A stretch of DNA of 64,000 nucleotides. Origin: Dendrolimus kikuchii. Lineage: Eukaryota; Arthropoda; Insecta; Lepidoptera; Lasiocampidae. The translations under genes and the position numbers were made by a program. The notes below the pieces were generated by a model. That model saw only the letters and a program-made list of their open reading frames with translations. It did not search any database and was not told where the DNA came from. The DNA is taken from assembly GCA_019925095.2 (NCBI GenBank), contig CM034388.1:7958501-8022500 (forward strand). Direction: 5' to 3'. Positions 42,870 through 53,735 of the stretch are shown piece by piece; position 1 is the stretch's first letter; each line of letters starts with the position of its first letter.

Positions 42870-43630
42870 TGTATTCTTTCTCCGTTTCTACACGGATAAA
42901 ATAAAGATTTTTGGATAATTGGAATACTTATTATCTTTCCTATGGTGAGACTGTCTCCTGACGACCCTCGCATGGACGTGGAGAGATGATTGGCGGCGTC
43001 TCGTCTAAAATAAGAATGTAATATTAATATAAAATTAAGTGAACTAACTGACATACAAGATACAAGTATGTCTTGGCCATATACTAACATATAAAATAAC
43101 TGAGTTTCTTACGTTTGTTTGTTATTTATATATACTTTTGGGAATCGTTCATTTTTAATTGATAATATTGAAAGAAAAATATCTATTACAAATGAGAATA
43201 GACAAGATAAAAATAGAACTTTTTTTTCAAAAATATCAACAATGGAGTGGAGAGTGCTTTTCGGTTAACGTAGTGTCGGACGCCCTCCGACTTAATAGTA
43301 GTGTATTGAGCCGAAGGGTACAAGCGACGACCAAATTAAGGTAGCTGCTAAGCCAGCTTGAGCTGGCCGGGAGGCCGGCAGGCCGGACCGGTGGACCTAG
43401 ACGAGGAAAACGGAGAACACTGTATGGCGTAAACTGGAGGAGACCACGTCCAGTAGTATACTGCAATTGACTGAGGTAGTCAAAAATAAGTCTTAATAAG
43501 TTTATTTTTTCAATGTTAAATGGAATTGGTCTTAAAAACATGTATAAACCATCAGTAACCGACAAAAGTGTTAGGTAGGTACATATGGGTCCATCTACTC
43601 ATGTAGGAAGAAGAAGAAAGAAGCTCTTCT
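42870..43630. other. No supported gene
   Basis: A short GC-rich patch at 43,350-43,400 ('agctggccgggaggccggca') lies in AT-rich DNA. Overlapping open frames on both strands (for example the minus frame at 43,236-43,565) are not recognisable. Confidence 0.4.
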
Positions 43631-43639
43631 CTTTATTGC

Positions 43640-43720
43640 CAAAACCCGGGAAACAGACAGACTGCCCACTTGAAGGAAATAGTCATCACCGCATGTAGAT
43701 GTTTGTAACACCTTGTAGAC
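43640..43720 (-). repeat. Diverged copy of the shared 3' tail
   Basis: On the minus strand 'gtgttacaaacatctacatg', 'cggtgatgactatttcc' and 'aagtgggcag' parallel the reference tail. Confidence 0.5.
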
Positions 43721-44339
43721 TTTGAAGATATTTTATTACACACTTCAGTAATATGTTTTTGTTGGCTGATCGTGACTCCTTGTATTGTTCTTGCATTTTT
43801 CCATGTATTAGTAGACACTCCGTCAAGAGTCAGTCAACTCAAGAAAAAATATTTTAGTTATAAAGCTACTTATGTACGTCGTAAGGCTACTCTTTATTCC
43901 TCGTAAAAAATTGTACTTTATCCATCTAAAATATGTATAAAATAGCTCATATCTGCCTTTATATTTAATCCCATATACCTAATTATGACATATCTTCGTA
44001 TTACTTACTCGATTACCTATATTATATTACGGTTCTTAGTTCTTACACTTATTACCTTGGTTCTTCATCATAAATCTATTTTTCTTTTTTAAATGTACAC
44101 ATAAATAAGTAATACACGAGTTGTGTATCTAGTCAGTGTCAAGTATCCATTAATATTCAAATTTTAAAATATTTTTTAAAGGAAAGCTTCAGCCAAGTAT
44201 TATGTTCTTTAAATGACACCCAACGAAAGATTTTTCTCAGCTCGAAAATAATTTGACTAAAAAAGTCAAACCTAAACAAAATAAAACTTTATGCCAATGT
44301 ATTATCACACTATATATTATGAATGCAAATAAATCAAAT

Positions 44340-44490
44340 AAACTTACATGTATGAAGAGATTAATGAAAGTAGATAAAGCGAAAGTTGTTGGTCAGGATC
44401 GTCGCAAGTGGAGATCTATAATCTCTGCCTACCACCATAGGAAACAGGCGCGATCATCAGCGCGTTCCACTAGTAGCTCATAACGCCCAT
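44340..44490 (+). pseudogene. LINE polymerase end, same family as 15,541
   Basis: The frame gives 'MKVDKAKVVGQDRRKWRSII' and 'SAYHHRKQARSS'. It lacks the TATG tail at its immediate end; a TATG/CATA hairpin lies 200 bases further. Confidence 0.55.
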
Positions 44491-44692
44491 AATGCTTCGT
44501 TAGCCGTTCCACAACACAACCGCGGTCGTTGTGATCGTGGCGAAAATGTCACTAATGACGCATTATTTTCGATCACACAACGCTCACAACGACCCATGTC
44601 AAGAGGTGGGTGGAATAACCGTTCCACTTGGGTTTACGATTGTAACGGGTAAAATCGCGGTTGTGAACGTGGTCGTTGTGAGTCTCTAATGG

Positions 44693-44748
44693 AACGTAGC
44701 CAATATGTATGTATGTTTGTACATACATACATACATATTGGTTACGTT
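44693..44748. repeat. 56-bp near-perfect palindrome of TATG/CATA repeats
   Basis: The left arm 'aacgtagccaatatgtatg' pairs with the right arm 'catacatattggttacgtt' with one mismatch. The middle is (tatg)n running into (taca)n. The preceding 200 bases repeat 'cgcggttgtg/ggtcgttgtgag' motifs in different orientations. Confidence 0.75.
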
Positions 44749-44814
44749 AAATGTATAAGAAGGAACTAACTCTGCGATAGTCGTACACACAGTTCTTAGT
44801 TAAAAATAATCAAT

Positions 44815-44905
44815 ATTTTTGTTGCCCAGAAGATAGGTTGCCTGGAAGAAATCGCTTTGAGCAATAAGGCCGCCTATTGTATTGCCTAGAAAATATTGTA
44901 AATAT
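44815..44905 (+). repeat. LINE 3'-UTR-like fragment
   Basis: 'ggttgcctggaagaaatcgc' and 'caataaggccgcctattgt' have the form of a widespread moth LINE 3' untranslated region. No coding part is attached. Confidence 0.4.
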
Positions 44906-44931
44906 GGTCTGTTTTTGTATATGTATATTTT

Positions 44932-45060
44932 GATAGATAGATAGATAACTCTTTATTGTACACCAATACAAACATGAACTTAAAGACTAAAATTATATCT
45001 AGTTATGTACAAAGGGCGGTCTTATCGCTAAAAAGCGATCTCTTCCAGACAACCCCAGGA
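44932..45060 (-). repeat. LINE 3' end with (TATC)n tail
   Basis: On the minus strand 'ggggttgtctggaagagatc' and 'gcgataagaccgccctttgt' lead to 'tgtacaataaagagttatc' and then (tatc)n. The same tail in + orientation ends the old LINE at 48,277. The fragment is 5'-truncated. Confidence 0.65.
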
Positions 45061-46739
45061 ATGATTTTGGTGTGCAATAAAGTGTTATCTCTCCCCCCCA
45101 CCCCCCATCTCTCTCTCAATATCCCACAACTACTGCACAGCAAAAATCACTTTTTTCTTTTCCCGCCAAAAATCATACCTTTGGTAAATATACTAGTGAC
45201 ATCTATAAACATTCTATACGAAACTGCAAACGGATATTTCGCTCTATCTAGCGGCGAGTAGTAGTTCTAATTGAAATGTTATTCAACCACAATTCTGTAT
45301 TACTCACCATCAATATTTTTACTTTTTTATACACACAATCTTAGTTTACATAATCTGCTGCATTTATTTACATTTTATTATGTAAGTGTTAATTATAACA
45401 ATAAAAAAACAATCAGCTGATATTGAGTCATCTGGAAAATGTAAATAAGATTTTTTATACTAACAACATTGTACACTACTATCACACAGTTATTTCCTTC
45501 CTACATATTTATTTGTATTCTTATTTCATGGACATAAAGTTGAGATTGGTTTAACAAATACATGCAATAAGACATTTTATTGTTTGATATAGGAAGTGGC
45601 ATAAAAATAGGATTGCCAACAATTTGAGTGACGTCACGTCGATGGAATCATGGAGTCAGCTAAAATTACATAGAAGGGAAGAAAAAATATTTTTCCGAAA
45701 CGTATACGCTCCATTTTCATTTAAATAAATACGAAAGTGACGAGTTAAGTGTACGGCGCGAATGTTGTTCCAGTTATAAGTTTATTAAGTGTTGAAAAAT
45801 TGGTGTCATTATATAGTATTCTGTTACTTAGTTACTATTTGATATTTTCGGATTAATTGTAAGTATATAATTGTTTCAACGCCTTCAAACTAACATAGGT
45901 ATACTCTCCTTTAAATTTATCATTAATAAAGGTTATTCACTTCATTGAATTGTTGAGAAATTAATGTTTTTCGACTTAGCTGTGTCATGCAGTAAATTTC
46001 TAAAAATATACACACTGCTGTATTTTAAAAGTATATTTGGATAATCGCGTGTACATGATCGGGTGAGCTCGTGTGAAAGTGTTAATTGCTTTTTATATAT
46101 ATTAAAATAACATTAATCACGATTTGGCCTTGAAAAAATACTATTTCTCACACACAGATATCATGTTACAATACTACGTCTATAAATTTAATAAAATGTA
46201 TTTATTTAACATTATTTGGTTATTATTGCAATTTTACCCCTTTTCTATTATAAGAAGTGCGTTTTATAGTTAATAATTGGATCAATGTATACTGACCTTG
46301 AAATTCATGCCTTGGTAGGCACAGACGATAAAAGAAAATTGTGAGAGCGCGCGTTGTCATAGAAAAATAAATAGTCCTTTTTTCTATTCATAGTAATATT
46401 TCCAACACGGCTTCTCATAATTATTAAAAGTAATATATGTAGTCGCTTAGTGGTTAGGGTAATGTCTTATTTGAATACGGAGGTTTGTATATAATATATA
46501 ATATATATAAAAAATCTTTTAACTTAAAATCATGTGTTCAAATATTCGTGAATTGTTCTTCAGCACAACTGGCTTTGTGCATATTGTTACGTTTACCATA
46601 CACTGACAGTGAAGGAAAGCTTACTGTTTATAAACAAGGATCTCAAAGCAATAAGTTACAAGAGGTTGTATTTAAAATTTACTTATGTACTTTTTATATG
46701 TGTATTTTTGATATGAACCTTATCCATATCAGTGATGAG
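45061..46739. other. No coding gene; one possible non-coding exon
   Basis: At 45,851-45,864 the sequence 'gattaattgtaagtat' contains a strong splice donor (GTAAGTAT from 45,859), preceded by about 130 bases with several CpGs ('gtgtacggcgcgaatgttgt'). This could be an untranslated first exon of the gene at 53,115; unsupported beyond the donor. A tRNA-like SINE head ('gtagtcgcttagtggttagg') lies at 46,440. Confidence 0.3.
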
Positions 46740-48277
46740 GTCAAAAACTTTGAGTTATATTTGATAGTGAGCTGTCCTGCAGAGCGACCCCATTTAAGAG
46801 AGTTGAGTCGATGGTTGTTTCTCTCCTCTAAATCACTCTGGAAGCTGAAAACCTTCCAGCGCATCGTCACCAAAATTAATCTTGCAGAATCCCTACTTTT
46901 ACCCATACTTGATTATGCTGATGCTAGAGCTATCTAGGTTTAACTTGAGAACAACTTAATAAATTAGAGCACCTCCAAAATTTTTCTATAAGGTTCATAT
47001 TTGGGTTATGCAAGTATGACCATCTATCTAAATTTTGTAAAAAAACTTGCCAATTTGTTTTATCCAGAATACTCACATTATTTACTTACTTTATAGTATT
47101 GTTTCATCCCTACTACTTCACAATACCTTAGAATGCTTTGAATTTATTTATTGCTCTCACAATTCATGCCCTTACAGTCAACATACTCTTAACACTCCTG
47201 TTCATAATACAACTTTTTCAATAGTTTTTTCACAGTTAGGGCTGTCCAACTTTGTATTCCACATTGCCTGTTGCTGTCAGACAAGCAAAATCTCTAATTA
47301 ACATTTAAGGATATGATCAGGAAATACTATCTATACTATAATAAATCTGTAAGTGGTTAGAGTTTGTACAATGCATATAAAAATATTTAAAAAATTCGGA
47401 GGTTAATTCAGACCAGGAGATTCTGAAAATACAATTTTTAGAATTTTTGTCTGTCTGTTTGTTAAAGCATTACATGAAAACTACTGAACAGATTTAAATG
47501 AAACTCGACACAAAGCTAACTCATATCCCGGGGTGTAACTTAGGACTTTTTATCTCAATAAACAATGTCATTTCTATGGAATAGACAAAAATATTGAAAA
47601 AGATGCTGAAAAAGTGCTGGGATCGCATCCTTTTTGAAAATTACAGGACATATATGAACTAAACTTTACACAGATATGGCTTATATAATAAATGATGTAG
47701 TTTCCATAGAATAAACAGATTAGCTACATAGATGACGCTACAATCACATTTTTTCAATTTACTAACAAATATCTGTGTTGTCATATACAACATGTCATTC
47801 ATTGTATTACTTCAAATCAGGTTGGCTTCGACTCATCTCTATGTTTTATTAGACTTAGTTTCTTTGTTATTACTATATGTAAAAAACCGAATTAAGTTTT
47901 TGTCTAAGTAAAATAAAGCTACTGCAAACTCTAGTCTGCAATATAATGATATTTAATTTTATGCAATTAGTACTGTGTTGCATATATTTATTATATGTTT
48001 ATTATGTTTGCACTTTATTACTATATCTTATATATATAACTTTTATGTATATTTATGTATATAGTATAGTTATATATTTATTATTAAAATGTAATTAATC
48101 ATACAATAATTATGTATACCACCATTGCCACTCTTAATCAGCAATTTTCCTGCCAGGGGTTGTCTGGGAGAGATTACTTTTTAAGTATAAGACACACTCT
48201 TTGTACACAATTAGAATAGTACTAGTTGGTAAGTTTTCTATAAAGGTGTACAGTAAAGTATTATCTATCTATCTATG
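46740..48277 (+). pseudogene. Old LINE: polymerase C-terminal region and 3'UTR, split by a Helitron-like element
   Basis: The coding remnant reads 'LWKLKTFQRIVTKINLAESL' and 'LLPILDYADA', then in a shifted frame 'LEHLQNFSIRFIFGLCKYDH', and near the end 'AVRQAKSLIN'. These are the usual landmarks of the region after the reverse transcriptase in Jockey/R1-like LINEs. Removing 47,330-47,934 restores 'MIRKYYLQYNDI' and a stop, followed by a 3' untranslated region with 'ccaggggttgtctgggagag' and a (tcta)n tail at 48,262-48,277. Several stops and frame changes make it inactive. The RT catalytic core is not present. Confidence 0.7.
47330..47934 (+). mobile_element. Helitron-like non-autonomous element inserted in a LINE
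   Basis: The 605-bp insert starts TC ('tctatactataataaatctg') and ends CTAG ('actgcaaactctag'), lying precisely between an A (47,329) and a T (47,935) with no target duplication, which is how Helitrons insert. It matches the two minus-strand elements at 7,027-7,935. It has lost the GC-rich hairpin that those copies keep near the 3' end. No coding capacity. Confidence 0.7.
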
Positions 48278-48518
48278 TGTAAAGCAGTGTGTAATGTCTG
48301 TTTTACAATTATGCTTCAATTTTTAATGAAACTTTGATTTTTTGGGAAACTACCAAATAAGGACCTATAGGAGAAAAATCCATTATTGAGTTCTACAATT
48401 AAAGAGGTAATTACATATTTATGTTCAGTGAACAGTATGGTATGGATAATATTAGGTGAAATGGGAACAATATATTTTACCTATGGGAAAATTGTGAACA
48501 GCTTGACTAATATGAATA

Positions 48519-49885
48519 CTTAGTCTGGCCATAAATACTGTTACAATTAACAAGAAACAAAATATTACATTTGAATTTGGAATCTGTCATTTTTATATGA
48601 TTGTTCATTGTGTGTGTGAAGAGCTATGAATATCAAAGAAGCAAGTGAGGTGTGTAAGAATAAGCCTGAATGGCGCTCTGTTGTTCGTACCTACCCCGCA
48701 AGGGAACTGGCGTGAAGTTATGTATGTATGTATGTTCATTGTGTTTTCTCATTTTGGCGCCAATACATTGTACAACATTTTGCGATATTAAAATGGAGTG
48801 GGGCGATAAAGAGAACCGAATCGCTGTGATTGCATTATACAAAGTAGGTATGGAGCAAAATGCAATTTTTAAAACTCTCCATACACTTAGTATTAGTCAA
48901 ATGTTTGTGTACCGGGCTATTAATAGGTACAATGAGACCTCCTCTGTTTGTGACAGAAAAAGATCTGGCCATCCACGTAGTGTTCGTACGAAAAAGGTGG
49001 TCAAAACAGTAAGGGAAAGAATTCGAAGAAATCTTGTCCGATAGCGAAAGATTTTATCTCGGGAGACAAAGATATCACCTAGAACCATGTCGCGTATTTT
49101 AAAAGATGACTTAGGACTTGCAACCTATAAGAGACGCACTGGTCATTTCTTAACTCATAATTTAAAAAAGAATAGGGTGGTAAAATCTAAACAACTACTG
49201 AAGCGGTATGCAAAGGGAGGTCACGGAAAAAAATTGTTTATGCTCAAAGTTCTACGGAAGCTTCTAAATTAGTCGACAGAGTACAACGTGGGCATTATCC
49301 GTCTTGAGTGATGGTTTGGTGGGGTGTTAGCTATGAAGGAGTGACTGAGTCATATTTTTGTGAAAAAGGTATGAAAACATCGGCACAAGTGTATCAAGAT
49401 ACCATTCTTGAGAAGGTAGTTAAGCCCCTCAACAACACCATGTTCAATAACCAAGAATGGTCCTTCCAGCAAGACTCGGTGCCGGGCTCGGTCCACGCAG
49501 TCTTGGTTGGAAACGAATGTTTCGGACCTCATCAGAGCTGAAGACTGGCTGTCATCTAGTCCCGATCTTAATCCGCTGGATTATGATTTATGGTCAGTTT
49601 TAGAGAGTATGGCTTGCTCTAAACGCCATAATAATTTGGAGTCCCTAAAACAATCCATATGATTGGCAGTGAAGAATTTTCCCATGGAAAAAGTGCATGC
49701 TTCTATTGATAACTGGCCTCAACATTTAAAGGACTGTATTGCAGCCAATCTAGACCACTTCGAATAAGCTTTTTATATTTTAAATTGTCTTATTTATGTA
49801 TTAAACTAACACACTGTAAAACTTATAAATGTTATTTGCAATAGAAAAAAAAAATCTTTGATACAATATTTATGGCAAGACTAGG
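48519..49885 (+). mobile_element. maT-type mariner, copy C (with nested LINE end)
   Basis: Terminal repeats 'cttagtctggccataaatac' and 'atttatggcaagactagg' are flanked by TA (48,517-48,518 and 49,886-49,887). The transposase would start at ATG 48,793 and stop at 49,765-49,767. It is broken by a stop at about 49,042, a deletion near 49,238 joining 'aattgttta' to 'tgctcaaag' that removes the first catalytic aspartate, a TGA near 49,306, and a 12-base-scale loss after 'QQDSVPG'. Unlike copies A and B it retains TGG at the position after 'ED'. The C-terminal 'NPLDYD' is present. Confidence 0.87.
48614..48732 (+). mobile_element. 5'-truncated LINE end inside mariner copy C
   Basis: 'atgaatatcaaagaagcaag', 'tgaggtgtgtaagaataag' and 'cctgaatggcgctctgttg' match, in the same order, the 3' end of the LINE at 16,233-16,833 (minus strand), and the piece ends in (tatg)n. 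It is flanked by a 12-bp direct duplication 'tgttcattgtgt' at 48,602-48,613 and 48,733-48,744. Mariner copies A and B have the uninterrupted sequence at this place. Confidence 0.85.
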
Positions 49886-49887
49886 TA

Positions 49888-50115
49888 TATTCTGATGTGG
49901 TAAATAGAAAGAATGTTGTTTGTCACTGTGTTTTGATAAATATGACTATAGCAAATAGACTAAAGTTGTATTCAGTAGCTAATAAAGTAGCAATCTATAT
50001 AATGAAACATCATTATTTTCATATACCTACAAAATATATATATATTTACTTCCAAAGGCGACACCAGATTTAGATATGGATTTAACACCTGATTTTATTA
50101 GATAAGTAGTTGTAT
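49888..50115. other. Gene-free AT-rich stretch
   Basis: No supported gene. Confidence 0.5.
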
Positions 50116-50119
50116 GTTG

Positions 50120-50290
50120 CTTGTAGCCAAACTGGCAAACAAATCACTTGGTGGCAGGTGGTTACCATCTCCCATGGACATTTGCATCACTAAGGGAGCT
50201 GATGCATTGCCTACCTCATTGAGATAAGTATCTGTTTATGCCCTTTTTTAAGAACCCCATATTATCACGCTTGTTTCCCATGAGGGTAGA
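50120..50290 (-). pseudogene. Decayed relative of the intact LINE, C-terminus and tail
   Basis: On the minus strand a frame reads 'FLKKGINRYLSQ' and, after a stop, 'GRQCISSLSDANVHGRW', paralleling the end of the intact LINE ('FFKKGVIKFLRGRQR', 'DVANVHRRR'). The nucleotide tail 'gatgcaaatgtccatgggag' follows. Confidence 0.6.
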
Positions 50291-50389
50291 CAGAGACTCG
50301 ACTTACGCGCATATGTCATGAAAGAGTGTGCGCCACATGCAGTGGACGAGTTCCAAATGTCTAGGAAATGTACATGAACTCCGAATCGT

Positions 50390-50662
50390 GGGCAAGTGGT
50401 GCGATGATAGATTGGCGACGTATATCACCTGCCACAGCTGTCCAAATTGGCTTGAGGGGTATGACACAATGGTTATCTCTCATATCAATGTACAGGTTTA
50501 ATCGCTATGTTTACCTTCATTGTCAGCAAACGGTCATTCTAGTATATATACCTTAGGTTAAAAAATTGCCTAAGTGGTGCCCTTATTTCCAGCCAGAATA
50601 CCAACATGCATCATTTGAGTTTAGGATACGAGTGTGTTAACCACTAAGCTACTGTATCATAA
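50390..50662 (-). repeat. tRNA-like SINE, second family
   Basis: On the minus strand 'cagtagcttagtggttaaca' is an A-box-like head as at 15,470, and '+' text 'aggttaaaaaattgcctaag' repeats that at 15,388. The remaining body ends near 50,390. Confidence 0.5.
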
Positions 50663-50669
50663 ACAAGTG

Positions 50670-52270
50670 TTTTATTTTAGATATTGTATTTCTTTTAAAA
50701 TTAACAAGTCCAGGTTATTTATGCCAGGTTACTATATTTTACTGTCCATTAATTTGCCTCACTACTGGTTAAAATTTGTTGTATACTGACTGGAGCAGTG
50801 AAGATCAAACATAAAATTTAGTTACATTATATAGAGGGGTAAATGAATCACCCCCATGAATGTTTTACCATTTTTATTAGTTTTCAAGTTGTTAATTGTT
50901 CGTTGTCAATAAAACATTACATTATAGTGGTTTTTCTGAAATTCCAACTTTATCAGCTTCAAATATTATTTAACATTTTGTTATGTTTATTCGGCAGGTG
51001 TTTTGGAACTAAGTCCTTATGAATTACACTTTCAAATTTAAAATAATCAGCATCCAAACATCAACTGTTAGTTAAAAATTATGCTTCAATGAAAATTTTA
51101 TGTCGCACAAAATATCAGACATCGAATTTCAAACATTTAAAAAGGGAACCTTTTTAAATGTTTAAGAGATTATGTTTAAAATTTGCGCCAGAGTTGAAGC
51201 TTTCATAATAACACAAAAAAATAATAATTAATAAATCATTTTACGCTTTAAACAGCTTTCATAATTATTATTATGTTAACGTGCTGAGATGGAGTTTCCA
51301 AGAAATTTATTTCCAAAATTTAATTTTGGTTATTTCGTTTCTCCTAAGTCATTTAATATTAGGAAATGGAAAAATAGAACAAAAATGTTATAATTTAGTG
51401 GGAAAAGCAGACGTTTTAAACTTTTCTCATAACTAATTCTGTTTTGAACAGAAAGTTCTTAAAAATTATTACACCTTGTTGAGATGCACGTGTTACTCTT
51501 TTTTCCATGAATCCAATGATTCAAATCAGGGCCGTCTTATCTTTTCTCAGCGGTGCCTGATGCCTCCGGCGCAGAGAAGGGCCCAAGCGACGACAGTGTA
51601 TCTACCTTCACATCCTAAACTTGTCTTGCATAATCTGTCTAATTTTGAACAATATTTAACATAAATCTCTACTCAAACATCGAAACATACTGACATTTAT
51701 TGTTGTATTAAATTTATTTTGTTATTGATATTGGGGGGCTTGGTTTATTTTAGCATCCTGGCTCATTTGATTGTGAAAAAAAAACAAAATTAATTTAAAA
51801 CAGATTCTGATATTGAACTGAATGAAAAGTCATTATCGAACATCGTAATTTAGCTAACTATTTTCTCACGCTATATAGATTGAAAAATTTAATCCCTTAG
51901 TTAAATGTATGAAAACCTTTCCTAATTATTTGTTGCTCGCGATTATACTACACCATATGTAGCGACTATAGACTTGATTACTGTCAAATTTCATCTACAT
52001 ATATAGACCCAGTAACTGAGGAAAATGACCATGTCCTACAAAGACAGACGGTCGGTTATAATGATAATAAAAGTCCTATGAGTAGATATTAAAATATAGG
52101 AACTGGTTCTTAATAGGATTTTTGCTGTTTAGCTACGTATTTTTAAAAACCCAGAAATCGACCCCATGATGACCTATATTAAACTGGCAAGCAATATAGA
52201 CATGTAAGGATGTCAGTTTATTGACCCCGTAGCAGACTAGATAACATTCGTATACTAGCCAAATATCTTG
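50670..52270. other. Gene-free AT-rich stretch
   Basis: No supported gene or clear repeat boundary. Confidence 0.5.
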
Positions 52271-52557
52271 CGTAAAATGGAACGGGAGTGTCGTTGCCAT
52301 ATATTCACGAAATATTTTTATTGTACTACATGTACTTACTTCGTCTGCGTTTGTATTGAAAATGTGCAATATGGAAGCAAACGTCAACGAACTTGCCCGC
52401 CTTGGGATCGCGCACCCGATAATGACGCGTGTTATTTATCTCGTTCCGCCCGCATTGCGCGCCGCTGGAGACAATGACGTGACCTATAGCGGAGATTTTT
52501 GTATTTTGCACATATCTTTTAATTTGGCTAATTTAAACAATATCTTTATAAATTACT

Positions 52558-52770
52558 AACGGGCCCGGCAGACGTTGTCCTGCCTTAGAAGAAATATAAA
52601 ACCCGGTTGAAGCGCCACCTACCGGCTACAATTGTGAATGTAAACCATTCCAGACCCATTTGAACACACCCAAAAAATTTCATCAAAATCGGTCAGACCA
52701 CTTGGGTAGACTTCTGTGAAATACACATGAACAGAAGAATTTATTATACATAAATATATATATATAAAGA
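52558..52770 (-). repeat. Dispersed repeat, same family as 535-860
   Basis: The + strand opening 'cccggcagacgttgtcctgc' is the reverse complement of 'gcaggacaacgtctgtcggg' at 831-850, and 'cgccacctaccggct' parallels 'ccggtaggtggcg' at 668. It ends in a TA-rich run. No coding capacity. Confidence 0.6.
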
Positions 52771-52968
52771 TAGCCTATGAGTTATTCTTATGTGCAAATT
52801 TTATAGTATGTACTATAAAGTTTCATCAAAATACTTCTATCTCTCATCATATTCATCATCACAAACTTTATCTTTAACAAAATAGTAATAGTCAATAGGA
52901 TCTGTTACGAGATGTATGTTTTGTAAATAGACAATGAATTGCCTAAAAGCTTATTTTTGTTGTTCCAG

Positions 52969-53735
52969 ATATTATACTAGGCAAGAAAATGCAAAAAAAA
53001 CAACCACCGTCCAGATATAAACCAACAAAAATCTATTAAACTAATATACATTTAAGAAGCAAATGTAAATTCAATATTTTCTACAACTTAGATTATTAGT
53101 GATAATCAATCAAAATGCCTGTCGTTTCGCCATCTAGGTATACTACCACATCGTCTAGTCTGTCTGGATCCTACCGATCCACTCTAACGTCTTCGACTAG
53201 TTTAGACAAGCCTTATTATCGAACTAGTTCTGGGACATATGTAACATCATCTATAAGAAATAACTTTGGTGATAGAACTACTGAGTACCGATCAAGATAT
53301 TCAGATGTCGACGGTAAAAGAGAAAGGAAAGCGTCTCTTGTTGAGTATACTAGAACATCAAGAGCTCCTAGTATTACCGACTCCGATAGTGGAATCTCTT
53401 CTCGATACAGAACAGATAGAAGCGAATCGAGAGGTAGAGATATATCAACCACTAGGAGCGAAAGCAGTAAGACTACAAGCGAACCGCTGACAAGGAGTAA
53501 GAGAAGCTCCTTATCATCTGCAGCTCTCACTATGTCCCCAGCGGAGTTATATAATAAATATTCGCCTTCAAACTATGTGCCGTTAACTCAGAGGATTCAG
53601 CAGGCTGCAGCCAATAGCTATGGAGAGATATCAAGATCTAAATCTATCTCTAATGATATAGGTCGACCGCCTGCAGCTGATCCATCAAGGATTTCTAGAA
53701 AGACTAGAAATTCAACGGCAGCCACTATAACTGAG
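52969..53735 (+). CDS. Host gene exon with the start codon: Ser/Thr/Arg-rich protein N-terminus
   Basis: A splice acceptor (pyrimidine-rich 'ttatttttgttgttccag', AG at 52,967-52,968) opens an exon with about 146 untranslated bases. The ATG is at 53,115-53,117 ('caaaATG'). Coding continues for 207 codons to the donor GAG/GTGAGT at 53,735/53,736; reading on would give a poorer, AT-rich extension that I treat as intron. The protein begins 'MPVVSPSRYTTTSSSLSGSY' and is dominated by Ser, Thr, Arg and Tyr, with no hydrophobic core, signal peptide or membrane segment. A less repetitive motif 'LTMSPAELYNKYSPSNYVPL' lies at about 138-157 and 'RIQQAAANSY' follows. Arg-Ser pairs ('SRSKS', 'TRSES') suggest phosphorylation targets. 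I do not recognise the family; long disordered N-termini of this kind occur in insect deubiquitinases and cytoskeletal scaffolds. Confidence 0.8.

Noticed and set aside
24000..52460. Similarity between 24,015-24,062 and 52,403-52,455 as a regulatory element shared with the host gene
   Set aside because: It is more simply a dispersed repeat fragment; the match is short and one copy adjoins a LINE.
53216..53530. Minus-strand 104-codon frame over the first host exon
   Set aside because: Antisense shadow of the Ser-rich coding exon; a Leu/Ser-rich translation is expected from complementing such codons.
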